From Neobacillus niacini (lineage in GTDB: Bacteria > Bacillota > Bacilli > Bacillales > Cytobacillaceae): DNA of 64,000 bases. The position numbers and the translations under genes are program-made. Numbering within the stretch: the stretch's first letter is position 1; each line of letters opens with the position of its first letter. The stretch lies in the NCBI RefSeq assembly GCF_019749295.1, contig NZ_JACWFG010000001.1, positions 456,604 to 520,603 on the forward strand, given 5' to 3'. Shown in pieces: positions 20,367 through 29,186 of the stretch. The notes below the pieces were generated by a model. It ran no database searches and had not been told where the DNA came from. It was given only the letters and a program-made list of their open reading frames with translations.

Positions 20367-21248
20367 TCATTGACTCTGACTACTATGTTCCTTGATAAGA
20401 TCTACAAATGCCTGCACCTGTTTTAGTTGGAAGGATGATTCATAGCCTAATAACCAAGTATCACGCTTTAGAGGCTCACCATTCTCATTAAGCAAGGGAA
20501 CTTTGTAAATTTCCTTTTCGGTGTTAGTCAATGTAATTCCAGGCAGGATAGAGTATCCTAATCCATTAAAGGTTAATTGCTTACAAGTCTCTATTTGATC
20601 CACTATAATTGTTCTTTTCGGAGAGGTTTTAAACTGACGCATCCACCAATCTTGGATTTCCTGATAATAATTTGAATCACTTTTAAACTGGATAAAGGGC
20701 CTGTCCGTTTCCAAAAGCTGCTCAGGTCTTGTTATGTCTTTATCCACTAAGAATAACGGATCGCTGAATAGTTTAACTTTAACACCTTTCCAATCTGGAA
20801 GTCCGCGTGTAATTCCAATATGTACTTGATCGTCGTATAAACTTTTTAGTATTTCACTGCTCCAGCCTGTAATGAGTGAAATTTTTGCTTGCGGATAGGT
20901 ATCACTATATTTTTTTAATACAGGCGGCAGCCAATTTTGACCCACTATTGAAGCAACTGCGATTTTCAGTGTTCCTGATACACCTGATTGCAGCGAATGA
21001 ATGGTTTCTCGAACTTTTTCTTCTTTAACCAGTACTTCATTTACAAATTGGATGACGTGTTCGCCAGCAGGAGTAAGTGAAAGCCCTTTTTGTGAACGAA
21101 TGAATAGCTTAGTTCCCCACTCCTTCTCAATACTTTGCAGGCGTTGTGACAGAGCAGGCTGTGATACAAATAGCCTCTCTGAAGCTTTCCTCATATTCAT
21201 TTCTTGTGCTAAAACAGATAATAAGTGAAATTCAGATATAGAAGACAA
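20367..21248 (-). CDS. ccpC: LysR-family regulator CcpC
   Basis: An N-terminal winged-helix domain (MRKASERLFVSQPALSQRLQ) is followed by a LysR substrate-binding domain. The sequence matches CcpC/YkuM, the citrate-responsive repressor of citZ and citB, including WSSEILKSLYDDQVHIGI and VDQIETCKQ. The ATG at 21254 is only about one base from AAAGGTGG; the in-frame TTG at 21248 has six-base spacing and gives 293 residues, the B. subtilis length, so it is preferred. Position upstream of dapH matches the yku cluster. Confidence 0.9.
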   Translation of the reverse strand: MSSISEFHLLSVLAQEMNMRKASERLFVSQPALSQRLQSIEKEWGTKLFIRSQKGLSLTPAGEHVIQFVNEVLVKEEKVRETIHSLQSGVSGTLKIAVASIVGQNWLPPVLKKYSDTYPQAKISLITGWSSEILKSLYDDQVHIGITRGLPDWKGVKVKLFSDPLFLVDKDITRPEQLLETDRPFIQFKSDSNYYQEIQDWWMRQFKTSPKRTIIVDQIETCKQLTFNGLGYSILPGITLTNTEKEIYKVPLLNENGEPLKRDTWLLGYESSFQLKQVQAFVDLIKEHSSQSQ

Positions 21249-21337
21249 AACCATCCACCTTTTGCTTGTTTAAACTTCCGCATAACTTATTATATAGAGA
21301 AAATTAAAACTTTTCATTACTTAGATAGTTTTTATTC

Positions 21338-21374
21338 AAAAAAACAGCTCTGCATAATCATTATGCAGAGCCTT
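21338..21374 (-). terminator. Terminator of the MFS gene
   Basis: A long perfect stem (GGCTCTGCATAAT with ATTATGCAGAGC-type arm) overlaps the stop codon, with a T7 run on the minus strand. Confidence 0.9.
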
Positions 21375-22866
21375 GTTTATGTTTCGGAATAAACGTTATT
21401 AGGATTAAACTTATAATGGAAAATGTTAGAACGACATAATATACCCAATGTAAGGATTGGGTTAGTCCTTCCTGAAGCACTTCCTTCACATTCTCGTGTA
21501 AACCTGCCCTTTCATTTTCCTTTAATAGCAGGTTTGCTGAATCCACCGTCAACCCATCACTTTTGTCAGCATTAGTATTTAGGTAGTTTGCCAGCCTATT
21601 ATTAAGAATTCCTCCAAGCAAGGCAGCGCCAATAGTGTTTCCTAGATTCCTCATAAACATATTAGCAGCTGTTGCTATCCCTCTTTGTTCCCAGCCTACC
21701 GTACTTTGAATAGATACAATGAAAGCCGTGGAGGTTAATCCCATGCCTACACCAATAATAAAGGAACCTAACGCCGCCCAAAGAGGCCCTGAGGAGGCTG
21801 TCATAGTCACAAATACTATACTGCCAATAATCAACGATGCTCCACCAATAAGCAAGGTTTTACGATAACCTATTGAATTTAGCAATTTCCCAGATATTGT
21901 TGAGGCAATTGGCCAGCCAATTGACATGGCGGTTAATGTAAATCCTGCAACAATTGGAGTTTGTTCCATTACCCCCTGGACAAAAGTAGGAAGGAAACTA
22001 GAAATTCCAATTAACATAATACCAGTGGTTAAAGAAGTAACATTTGCTACGAAAATAGAGCGTTCCTTCCAAATATTAAACGGCATGACAGGTTCTTTTG
22101 TCCGGCCTTCATGATAGACAAACATAGTAATCGTTACTAGGAATAGGGTAATCAAGCTGATCACTTGCCATGAGCCCCAAGACCATCTACCGCCGCCCTC
22201 AACTAACAAGAACATTAATGATGAAATAGACACAGTTAATAAAAGAGCACCTATGTAATCAATTTCACGTTTTTTCTTTTCAACCTTTTCGTGCAGGAAG
22301 TATCCTAAACCGATTAATGAAAGGATTCCAAGGGGAATGTTTATCCAAAATACATAATTCCAACTGACGTATTGGACTAATAATCCGCCAACTGCCGGAC
22401 CGGTAACAGCAGAGATTCCCCATACACTCGCTAAATACCCTTGAACTTGTGCCCTTTCCTCTACAGAGTATATATCTCCAACGATGGTAGTTGCTATTGG
22501 CGTAACAGCACCTGCCCCAAATCCCTGAATTAATCGAAAAATAATCAGTGATTCCATCGATGTTGCAAAGCCGCAAAGAATCGACCCAATTAAGAAAATA
22601 ATAATTCCGAAAAAAAGAATGGGTTTCCTGCCGAATAAATCCGATAATTTGCCATAAATAAGGACTGTTATCGCATTCATTAGTAGATATGCTGAAAAAA
22701 CCCAGCTGTAGAGGGTAAAACCACCTAGGTCAGCAACAATAGCAGGCATGGCAGTTGAAACAATCGTTGCCTCAATCGCTCCCATAAACATGGCCAGCAT
22801 TACGGCTGCGAGTACTAGCGGTCTATTTGTCTTTCCCCTTTTCGATTTAGAAATTGGATTGTCCAT
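21361..22866 (-). CDS. DHA2-type multidrug MFS transporter
   Basis: The 501-residue protein appears to have 14 membrane helices. It has the drug:H+ antiporter motifs: D1-like EATIVSTAMPAIVADLGG in helix 1, motif A GKLSDLFGRKP between helices 2 and 3, motif B RLIQGFGAGAV in helix 4, and motif C GPAVGGLL in helix 5. A proton-driven exporter of hydrophobic drugs is the best guess. It sits between ccpC and darB, which are adjacent in B. subtilis, so it is an insertion relative to that order, with its own terminator. Confidence 0.88.
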   Translation of the reverse strand: MDNPISKSKRGKTNRPLVLAAVMLAMFMGAIEATIVSTAMPAIVADLGGFTLYSWVFSAYLLMNAITVLIYGKLSDLFGRKPILFFGIIIFLIGSILCGFATSMESLIIFRLIQGFGAGAVTPIATTIVGDIYSVEERAQVQGYLASVWGISAVTGPAVGGLLVQYVSWNYVFWINIPLGILSLIGLGYFLHEKVEKKKREIDYIGALLLTVSISSLMFLLVEGGGRWSWGSWQVISLITLFLVTITMFVYHEGRTKEPVMPFNIWKERSIFVANVTSLTTGIMLIGISSFLPTFVQGVMEQTPIVAGFTLTAMSIGWPIASTISGKLLNSIGYRKTLLIGGASLIIGSIVFVTMTASSGPLWAALGSFIIGVGMGLTSTAFIVSIQSTVGWEQRGIATAANMFMRNLGNTIGAALLGGILNNRLANYLNTNADKSDGLTVDSANLLLKENERAGLHENVKEVLQEGLTQSLHWVYYVVLTFSIISLILITFIPKHKQGSA

Positions 22867-22886
22867 TATTACACCTCATATTTCAC

Positions 22887-22918
22887 AAAAAAATAATACA
22901 GCCCCCTATTGGGAGCCT
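22887..22918 (-). terminator. Terminator of darB
   Basis: The minus strand reads GCTCCC-AATA-GGGGGC (one G-U pair) followed by TGTATTATTTTTTT, immediately after the darB stop. Confidence 0.7.
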
Positions 22919-23370
22919 TATTTCTCACTTTTATTCATCTTATTTACATCCAAATTCAGCTGCATTAATAATGTACTGCGTGGCAGGATTCCTTCAAAAT
23001 AACCATCCTCAGTATCAACACATAAAAAAGGATGATCTACTAGGAGCCTAAGACACGTCTTGATGGAAGCCGTGTTCTTTACCCGGGGAACAGAAATATT
23101 CATAACCTCTTCCACTCTTTTTTTTTCAAGTTGTTCAAATTCAATTCTTTCAAGACCAAGAATCGAATCCATTATTATTGGGGTGCTAATAAGACCATGT
23201 AGTTTGTAATGTGGGTCAAGTACGGGGATTGCCGTATATCCACTTTTTGTTAAAACTAACAGTGCATGCTCAAGATTATTCCCAACCTGCACATGAGCAA
23301 CTCGCTCGGAAGGGATCATTAATTTGCGAATATCTATTTCTAAAAATTCACCACTGTGAAGACTTATCAT
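22918..23370 (-). CDS. darB: CBS-domain cyclic di-AMP receptor DarB (CbpB)
   Basis: The 150-residue protein consists of two CBS motifs and little else. VAHVQVGNNLEHALLVLTKSGYTAIPVLDP and GLERIEF match YkuL of B. subtilis, now called DarB or CbpB, which in its ligand-free state activates the Rel (p)ppGpp synthetase and pyruvate carboxylase. ATG 23370 has GAGGAG at proper spacing; the upstream frame to 23418 has no site. The C-terminal half is less conserved than the first. Confidence 0.88.
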   Translation of the reverse strand: MISLHSGEFLEIDIRKLMIPSERVAHVQVGNNLEHALLVLTKSGYTAIPVLDPHYKLHGLISTPIIMDSILGLERIEFEQLEKKRVEEVMNISVPRVKNTASIKTCLRLLVDHPFLCVDTEDGYFEGILPRSTLLMQLNLDVNKMNKSEK

Positions 23371-23480
23371 CGCCGAAAACTCCTCAATGTTTGTTATACC
23401 ACATGTATATTCTACCATAGTTTTCGGAGAACTGGGTTTTTTTATGAAAACGTAATAAATTCAAAATTGGACTTTTTCAC

Positions 23481-23515
23481 ACAAAAAAAGATAGGAACCG
23501 GAATCGGTCCCTATT
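23481..23515 (-). terminator. Terminator of ykuJ
   Basis: The minus strand reads AGGGACCGATT-CCGGTTCCTATC followed by TTTTTTTG, overlapping the ykuJ stop. Confidence 0.8.
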
Positions 23516-23747
23516 GAATTAAATCAAAAATTTCAATTGTAATCATGTCAACATTATCAAATTGATAACGTTTTGGCTTTTCCTTTTCATTATATATTTC
23601 CAATTCAAATGTTTCTGTTTTTGGATGAAATGTTACCTGACACTTTCTTTCGCCATTTACTTCGAAATAGCGTTGTGCCGGTTCTCCTCCATTAGACTGT
23701 TCCTGAAGGTTTTTTAACCGGGTTAATATCCCTTGAAGCTGTGACAT
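23511..23747 (-). CDS. ykuJ: YkuJ family protein (DUF1797)
   Basis: The 78-residue protein begins MSQLQGILTRLKNLQE, then RYFEVNGERKCQVTFHP and FDNVDMITIEIFDLIQ, which match YkuJ along its length. It is a small soluble alpha/beta protein of unknown function conserved in Firmicutes. In B. subtilis ykuJ and ykuK lie between ykuI and ykuL; ykuK is not found here. GGAGACG precedes the ATG. Confidence 0.88.
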   Translation of the reverse strand: MSQLQGILTRLKNLQEQSNGGEPAQRYFEVNGERKCQVTFHPKTETFELEIYNEKEKPKRYQFDNVDMITIEIFDLIQ

Positions 23748-23927
23748 ATGCTTCGTCTCCTTTCAAACACAAGCAAACTTTCTACTGTTATGTTTCTCTT
23801 TTGACATATTTCTATCCTTATGGATTTTTTCCAGCAAATTTTTTGCCTGGTGAATATGCCAATATTAAAAGAATAAAATAACAGACAGCATCTGTCCATG
23901 TAAAAATGAAAAAAATGGGAACTTTTT

Positions 23928-24434
23928 TTATTTATTTGTGCTTTTAGCCTTTTCCAAGACGGAATCTGGAATATTGTTATATAAAAATTCGTCTATCTTC
24001 CAGCCTCCATTCTCTTTTTTTAGCATTATTCCCTCATAATGATCCTCGTAGCCAACTGGACCATCACTGTTTGAAGGAAAAAATTCAAAAACATAGATGC
24101 TTTCTTGAGAAATAATCATTTTTGTCTCATCTGAATACTGGAAAAAAGGAATATAATATAGTGCAAAATCTGAACCGTAAGTAACAAATTTCCCCTCTTC
24201 TTCAAAGACATTTTCATCCCAAAACAACTTTTGGTAACTTTCTGAGAAATAAGGGTCTAATAAATCATTTATTTCTTTTTTTGTTCTAGTCTGTTCACTC
24301 AGAGAAACCTGAACTTGAAAGGCATTCTGCAACATACTAAAAACCTCTTTTTTACTACTTAAATTCTCTTTTGCGTTTGGAGACAAAGGTATTAATAATA
24401 AGACAATAAGAAGCATCAGTAATGTTTTCTTCAT
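23928..24434 (-). CDS. Secreted DUF3993-type protein
   Basis: The 168-residue protein has an N-terminal signal peptide (hydrophobic 4-18, probable cleavage near residues 19-22 after PNA). The mature part, KKEVFSMLQNAFQVQVSLSEQ, then DPYFSES, YGSDFALYYIPFFQYSD and an acidic Tyr-rich C-terminal part, resembles the Bacillus DUF3993 family. Function unknown; probably released or held at the membrane surface. It is an extra gene between ykuJ and ykuI relative to B. subtilis. Confidence 0.65.
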   Translation of the reverse strand: MKKTLLMLLIVLLLIPLSPNAKENLSSKKEVFSMLQNAFQVQVSLSEQTRTKKEINDLLDPYFSESYQKLFWDENVFEEEGKFVTYGSDFALYYIPFFQYSDETKMIISQESIYVFEFFPSNSDGPVGYEDHYEGIMLKKENGGWKIDEFLYNNIPDSVLEKAKSTNK

Positions 24435-24578
24435 TTCCTTTTCCCCCTTACATAAAACGAATGTTATTATTCATTTTAACAACAATTATTCCTAACAATT
24501 GCAAAAATAAATCGTAAAAAAACACCATCAATAGACATGAACCCCCAAATTATTTAATGAATCTCCCGAAAAATTTTA

Positions 24579-24609
24579 ATAAAAAATAGGCCTCAATGAG
24601 AGGCCTTAT
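24579..24609 (-). terminator. Terminator of the 79-residue membrane protein gene
   Basis: The minus strand reads AAGGCCTC-TCATT-GAGGCCT followed by ATTTTTTATT. Confidence 0.85.
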
Positions 24610-24845
24610 CGGAAAAAAGTGATTGTAACAAATAGGATGATAAACAAAACTAGGGTGAAAAATATACCATATGCCCAAAAAATCGGGTTACTCAAATAAA
24701 TATGTCTTTGTACTGGCTTAGCTATACTTGTATCGATTTCTCCTTCAACGGCTTTTTTCTGTCTTGCCACTGATAATGTATAAATAAGCGAAACCGCAAG
24801 AATTCCAACTATAACAATTGAAAGTGCATTAACGAACAGATTCAT
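24606..24845 (-). CDS. Small membrane protein with two transmembrane helices
   Basis: A 79-residue protein with a helix at about 5-27 and another at 52-76, joined by a charged loop (RQKKAVEGEID...). GGAGAAATCGCTC precedes the ATG at 24845. It has its own terminator and follows ykuI by 68 bases. I do not recognise the family. Confidence 0.65.
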   Translation of the reverse strand: MNLFVNALSIVIVGILAVSLIYTLSVARQKKAVEGEIDTSIAKPVQRHIYLSNPIFWAYGIFFTLVLFIILFVTITFFR

Positions 24846-24913
24846 GAGCGATTTCTCCTTTAATCATGTTTCTATTAAAATTCCACCGCATGAATCATTC
24901 TATACTCATTAAG

Positions 24914-26125
24914 TTATAACAATTGGTCATTATCGAACAAATACTGATACGTAATATCAATAAACAAATAATCATTCCCGTTAATTGGAATGGAGAACGT
25001 CCGTATGGTCTCTCCTGTCTCAATATCACTATATAGGTCAGAAAGGATTCCCTTACGTTCATTTCTCATTTTAATTATATTTTCTAGAAAATATGGACGC
25101 CAGCTCCAATTTTTTTGAACATATTCTTTTTGCGTATTCCAGCCATCATTACTTTTATAAATATTTGAAGACTTTTGGAACCCATCTTCGTCGCACACAT
25201 ACATTCTAAATGCTATCTGATCCATTTCTTTAATAAGTGAACCAAATAATTCCTCATAATTAGCTTTTTTATTCTTTAATAAAATATCTTGTACTTTATT
25301 TTGAAAAAATTCTGCTGCTGAATAAATGGCTTCCAGTTTTCTCTTCTCATAGGTAATAAACTCATGGAATTTCGTTTTTAAACGTTGTTTTAGTAATTCA
25401 CGGTCAATAAATTCAGATTCAGGAGGATGAAGGTAAAACCCTTGATAATATCTGCCGCCGTTTTTCCAAGCAAATTGAAGCTGGTAGCTCATTTCAATAT
25501 TCTCAAAAAGTAATGTTGCTCCTATTTTCCTCGCTAATAATGACAAGGAAAATAAGACATCAGTAAAACCTGCTGCCGCAGCATTAGATTTTAGCGCTTG
25601 TAAGTTAATTTTAATAATTTCAGGACTCAATTGGCCGATTCGTTCAAAATAATTTGTATCACTATCTATACTAGCAATAGCAACCTTAATCCCATATGTC
25701 CTATAGTATTGCAATAGATGATCCAATTGAGCAAAATCGCCCTTATAACGACCTTCAGAAATTTCAAGTACTATTCTCTTTAAATTCATTCCTCTTTTTT
25801 CAAATGCCAATAATTCTTGTAAAAATGGCTCACCATGTTGATACATAAGTAGATCTGCATCTCGATTTAAAAAGATACTAACATCATCCTCAAGCTCAAA
25901 TGCTAGTTCTAATGCTTTTTTCACTAACAGATTATCCACTTCATACTTATATTCGTCTGGAATTTGATCATCCAGAAAAAATGGACCTAAAGAGATGATA
26001 TTGCCTTCAAATCGATATCTTCCTAATACCTCATATGCAATGACACGCTGCTCATCGGCACTAAAAATTGGTTGAAAATAAGGAATGACATTTTCAAGAT
26101 CCGTTAGGATATCCAATGCATCCAT
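24914..26125 (-). CDS. ykuI: YkuI-type EAL domain protein, probably catalytically degenerate
   Basis: The 403-residue protein has an EAL domain (about 10-245) and the C-terminal YkuI_C PAS-like domain (about 250-400). It matches B. subtilis YkuI, which binds cyclic di-GMP but shows little hydrolysis. Of the canonical residues, E32 (YEVLG), N87, E121 (EISE), K172, E208 and Q228 remain. The metal-binding Asp of the DDFG position is Ala151 (KVAIAS), and the KxD motif reads KIN with Asn174. Loss of two acidic ligands suggests a c-di-GMP sensor, not an enzyme. Confidence 0.88.
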   Translation of the reverse strand: MDALDILTDLENVIPYFQPIFSADEQRVIAYEVLGRYRFEGNIISLGPFFLDDQIPDEYKYEVDNLLVKKALELAFELEDDVSIFLNRDADLLMYQHGEPFLQELLAFEKRGMNLKRIVLEISEGRYKGDFAQLDHLLQYYRTYGIKVAIASIDSDTNYFERIGQLSPEIIKINLQALKSNAAAAGFTDVLFSLSLLARKIGATLLFENIEMSYQLQFAWKNGGRYYQGFYLHPPESEFIDRELLKQRLKTKFHEFITYEKRKLEAIYSAAEFFQNKVQDILLKNKKANYEELFGSLIKEMDQIAFRMYVCDEDGFQKSSNIYKSNDGWNTQKEYVQKNWSWRPYFLENIIKMRNERKGILSDLYSDIETGETIRTFSIPINGNDYLFIDITYQYLFDNDQLL

Positions 26126-26281
26126 TCAAGTACCCTCCAAAAAAGATTTTCCTCATTATACCATACCCTTATATACAATACGCTTATCTTGCACATCATG
26201 TTCATTTCCCAAAGATTCCATCATAGTCTAACTGAAACAAACGAATCATAGTAACAAGTCCACATGATAGGAGGATAAGTT

Positions 26282-27055
26282 TTGAAAAAACTTTGCTTGC
26301 TTGTCTCCATCCTTCCACTGTTTGGATGTAATAATACTGACGATAACACCGTTTCAAAGAAATCAGAACAAGACAGCTACACACAAATATATGAACAAGT
26401 TCCAAGTCCTGTTAGCTCAAAAAAGGAAGGTACACCTGTAAATCAGCCTGCGAAAAAGGATTCAGTCATACTGGATGTTGTGTTAATTAAACAAAATCCA
26501 GAATTGCGATATGGGTGTGAGGTAACAAGTCTCGCGATGGTATTAAATCATGCAGGCGTGAAGACAGATAAAATGGATTTGTATCGTTCAATTCAGAAAG
26601 ATTCTGATCCAATAAAAAAATCTCCTAATGGCGATATTTTACATTGGGGCAATCCTGCTGATGGTTTCGTCGGAGATATGACAGGCAGACAACCAGGATA
26701 TGCGGTTTTCGATAAACCGATGGAAGCACTAATAAATCAAAAACTTCCGGGAAGAGCTGTGAACTTATCTAACCAGCCTTTTGAAAAGGTTCTAGAGCAT
26801 GTTTCTGCTGGTTTCCCTGTGGTAGTGTGGACAACCGGGGATTATCGATTACCCGACCGATGGGAGTCTTGGAATCATGGACAGCAAGTTATTAAAACTC
26901 CCCTTGATTTGCATGCTGTGGTACTTGTGGGTTATGATGCAAACTATGTTTATTTAAACGATCCACTCTCTGGAAAAAAACAAGTTAGAGTAGGTAAAGA
27001 TCAATTTATTGCATCCTGGAATGCCCTTAAGAATCGTGCAGTAAGTTACAAGTAA
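26282..27055 (+). CDS. C39-like peptidase family lipoprotein
   Basis: The 257-residue protein has a lipoprotein signal ending LPLFGC (Cys16), a linker to about residue 62, and a papain-like C39_2 domain. The catalytic triad is visible: Cys79 in RYGCEVTSLAM, His211 in DLHAVVLVGYD, and Asp227 in LNDPL. It resembles the YvpB type. It probably acts on peptides or cell-wall proteins outside the membrane; a specific target is unknown. The start is TTG at 26282 with AGGAGG eight bases upstream. It is divergent from ykuI. Confidence 0.85.
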   Translation: MKKLCLLVSILPLFGCNNTDDNTVSKKSEQDSYTQIYEQVPSPVSSKKEGTPVNQPAKKDSVILDVVLIKQNPELRYGCEVTSLAMVLNHAGVKTDKMDLYRSIQKDSDPIKKSPNGDILHWGNPADGFVGDMTGRQPGYAVFDKPMEALINQKLPGRAVNLSNQPFEKVLEHVSAGFPVVVWTTGDYRLPDRWESWNHGQQVIKTPLDLHAVVLVGYDANYVYLNDPLSGKKQVRVGKDQFIASWNALKNRAVSYK

Positions 27056-27057
27056 GT

Positions 27058-27085
27058 GAAAAAGCAGCCAACCGGCTGCTTTTAT
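27058..27085 (+). terminator. Terminator of the C39-like lipoprotein gene
   Basis: AAAAGCAGCC-AAC-CGGCTGCTTTT immediately after the stop at 27055. Confidence 0.85.
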
Positions 27086-27243
27086 GCATTTTTTATTGAT
27101 TTTAGAATATGAACTAATATATCCCTTTTTTTATAATATGTTTTTTCCTGCATATAGCTTGCAAAATTGTTCATTTTTAAAGAAAATACGATTGACACTT
27201 TTTTTACACAGAAAAAATCGGGAGATAGGTTGGTAGATTAATT

Positions 27244-28122
27244 ATGTACAAAAAAATGAAGAGGAGAACATTCCTGAAGAGGACTGCAGGTACATTTCTC
27301 ACCGTTATTGGTCTAGGTTCAGGCGGTTACTTCTATGCCAATCGAATTGAACCTTCACTTCTTGAAGTAAATAAACTAGAAATTCAGCATTCCTTAATTC
27401 CTGCAAGTTTTAATGGAGTAAAAATCGTACAATTTAGTGATACACATTTAGGTTTTCATTATAATATTAATCAATTAAGAAATTTAGTTGAGAAGATTAA
27501 TCAACTTCAGCCTGATTTGATTTTTTTTACGGGAGACTTAATGGACGAGCCAAATAAGTATGATGATATTAACAAAGTTCCTCCAATTTTACAGCAGTTA
27601 AAAGCAACAATTGGAAAGTATTGTATTTATGGGAACCATGACCATGGAGGGTATGGTTCAGAAATCTATAGAAATCTAATGGAAATGTCTAATTTTACCC
27701 TTCTTTTAAATGAATCCCTTCCAATTAAACAAAAGGATGGAAGTTTTATTTCACTATTAGGGATTGATGATCAAATGCTGGGTAAACCTGACTTAAAACT
27801 GGCAATGACACATGTACCTGAGGATTCATTTAAACTCCTTTTAGCTCATGCCCCCGATATCGCTGATGAAGCCTCAATGTATCAAATACATTGGCAGTTA
27901 AGCGGGCACAGCCATGGCGGGCAGGTAAAAATGCCTTTCTTGGGTGCTCTTGTAATTCCGCCTTTTGCTCAAAATTACCCTGAAGGTTATTATTCCATTG
28001 GTGAGATTAATCCTTTGTCTTTATATGTTAATCGAGGAATTGGGACAACACGTCTCCCTTTTCGTTTTATGGCAAAACCTGAATTAACTTTATTTACATT
28101 GATTTCATCAAAAACAAATTAA
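27244..28122 (+). CDS. ykuE: Tat-exported metallophosphoesterase YkuE
   Basis: The 292-residue protein has a twin-arginine signal KRRTFLKR (Arg7-Arg8) with a hydrophobic segment to about residue 31. The calcineurin-like motifs are SDTHLG, GDLMDEP, GNHDHGG, LLAHAPD and GHSHGGQ, so the two-metal site is complete. It matches YkuE, a wall-located Tat substrate in B. subtilis exported through TatAyCy. An ATG at 27256 (MKRRTF) is a possible alternative start. Substrate unknown, probably a phosphodiester. Confidence 0.93.
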   Translation: MYKKMKRRTFLKRTAGTFLTVIGLGSGGYFYANRIEPSLLEVNKLEIQHSLIPASFNGVKIVQFSDTHLGFHYNINQLRNLVEKINQLQPDLIFFTGDLMDEPNKYDDINKVPPILQQLKATIGKYCIYGNHDHGGYGSEIYRNLMEMSNFTLLLNESLPIKQKDGSFISLLGIDDQMLGKPDLKLAMTHVPEDSFKLLLAHAPDIADEASMYQIHWQLSGHSHGGQVKMPFLGALVIPPFAQNYPEGYYSIGEINPLSLYVNRGIGTTRLPFRFMAKPELTLFTLISSKTN

Positions 28123-28158
28123 AAAATCCTTACCTTTGCAAGGGGTAAGGACTTTTTA
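28121..28158 (+). terminator. Terminator of ykuE
   Basis: TCCTTACC-TTTGCAAG-GGGTAAGGA followed by CTTTTTAATT. Confidence 0.85.
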
Positions 28159-28276
28159 ATTATGTAAAAGTTCTTGTTTTTTACAATAATGTTTTTACTT
28201 TCTTGAATTTCTATTTTACAATTAAATCATACTAAGTAAGATAGTTTCCTGCTTGTAATAGAAAGGAGTACATATT

Positions 28277-28753
28277 TTGACTCAAGAAAGAAAAAATCCC
28301 CACCCTAAAGGAAAGATAACGATTGATAACCTCTCACAAGCTCTCTATATTGTAAATCGCCATGCAAAGACAGCTCCAAACCCCAAATTTTTATATAAAT
28401 TAAAGCATGAATCATTAAAGAAGTTATTAGACGAAGGTAAAGCGAAAAAAATTGGGCTTCATTTTTCGGAAAATCCTCGTAATAGCAAACAGCAATCAGA
28501 TGTCCTCGTTCAGTGCGGTCATTATACTTTTCATATTCCTCCTACAAAGGCTGACTTTTCTGAGCTTCCTCATTTGGGAAAATTAGATGGCAGTGTTAGA
28601 AATCCAAAATCCTCGATTTCACTTAATCAGGCAAAGGGCATACTACAGCAATTTACAGGCATTGTAGAGATGGAACAACCACCTGCAAATCAACGAAAAA
28701 ATCGTCCATATCAAAAACCAATCTTTAAAAAGTTAGGAGAACGATATACGTAA
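28277..28753 (+). CDS. ykyB: YkyB-like protein
   Basis: The 158-residue basic soluble protein contains NLSQALYIVNRHAKTAPNPK, KKIGLHFSENPR, QQSDVLVQCG, YTFHIPPTKADF and KPIFKKLGE, matching B. subtilis YkyB throughout. No function or catalytic motif is known; many Lys/Arg residues could indicate nucleic acid contact, which is inference. Start TTG at 28277 with AAGGAG eight bases upstream. Monocistronic between two terminators. Confidence 0.85.
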   Translation: MTQERKNPHPKGKITIDNLSQALYIVNRHAKTAPNPKFLYKLKHESLKKLLDEGKAKKIGLHFSENPRNSKQQSDVLVQCGHYTFHIPPTKADFSELPHLGKLDGSVRNPKSSISLNQAKGILQQFTGIVEMEQPPANQRKNRPYQKPIFKKLGERYT

Positions 28754-28790
28754 AAAGCTGGATTTATCAGGCTTTTTACGTATTTTTTTG
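28747..28790 (+). terminator. Terminator of ykyB
   Basis: ACGTAAAAAGC and GCTTTTTACGT pair perfectly across a 12-base loop and are followed by ATTTTTTT; the left arm overlaps the end of the ORF. Confidence 0.8.
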
Positions 28791-28912
28791 TACATAAATT
28801 CGAAACATATTATTGATAATTTTGTGAACTCTTTAACAAAATCTAGACCCTTTTCCTCATCAAGCTTACAATGCAAGTAAGAAGAAAAAAAATATAAAGA
28901 GGTGCCTTAGAC

Positions 28913-29113
28913 ATGAAAGGGACAGCGATACTTTTTCAAGAAAAGAGAATTACATTTATTGAAGATGTTGATCTCTCTGTGTACAAAGAAATTAAAGATC
29001 AATGTGGCTGCAATCAATGCAGCTGTAAACTAAATGATAAAGTCGTTTCATTCGGTTCCGTTTCCCCTGTTTTCTGGCATGAAGATGAAGTAGATTGGGA
29101 CTATGGATATTAG
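28913..29113 (+). CDS. Small acidic protein with a CxCxxCxC motif
   Basis: An unrecognised 66-residue protein. It has a central CGCNQCSC cluster (residues 31-38) and an acidic aromatic C-terminus (FWHEDEVDWDYGY). Four closely spaced cysteines could bind a metal. AAAGAGGTG lies upstream of the ATG, and a strong terminator follows, so it is expressed as a single gene. Position between ykyB and patA. Confidence 0.6.
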   Translation: MKGTAILFQEKRITFIEDVDLSVYKEIKDQCGCNQCSCKLNDKVVSFGSVSPVFWHEDEVDWDYGY

Positions 29114-29149
29114 AAATACTCAATAAAATTATATAAACTTCCTACCCAA

Positions 29150-29186
29150 AATACAGCCTGAATACATGTTCAGGCTGTTTTACTTT
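29150..29186 (+). terminator. Terminator after the CxCxxCxC gene
   Basis: ACAGCCTGAA-TACATG-TTCAGGCTGT followed by TTTACTTT. Confidence 0.9.

Noticed and set aside
22280..22576. A second minus-strand frame of 98 codons within the MFS gene
   Set aside because: Same-strand frame inside a coherent 14-helix transporter; the peptide lacks a transporter pattern and a start signal.
26202..26405. A 67-codon minus-strand open frame overlapping the start of the C39-like gene
   Set aside because: It lies antisense to a gene with a lipobox, triad and AGGAGG start, and shows no ribosome binding site.
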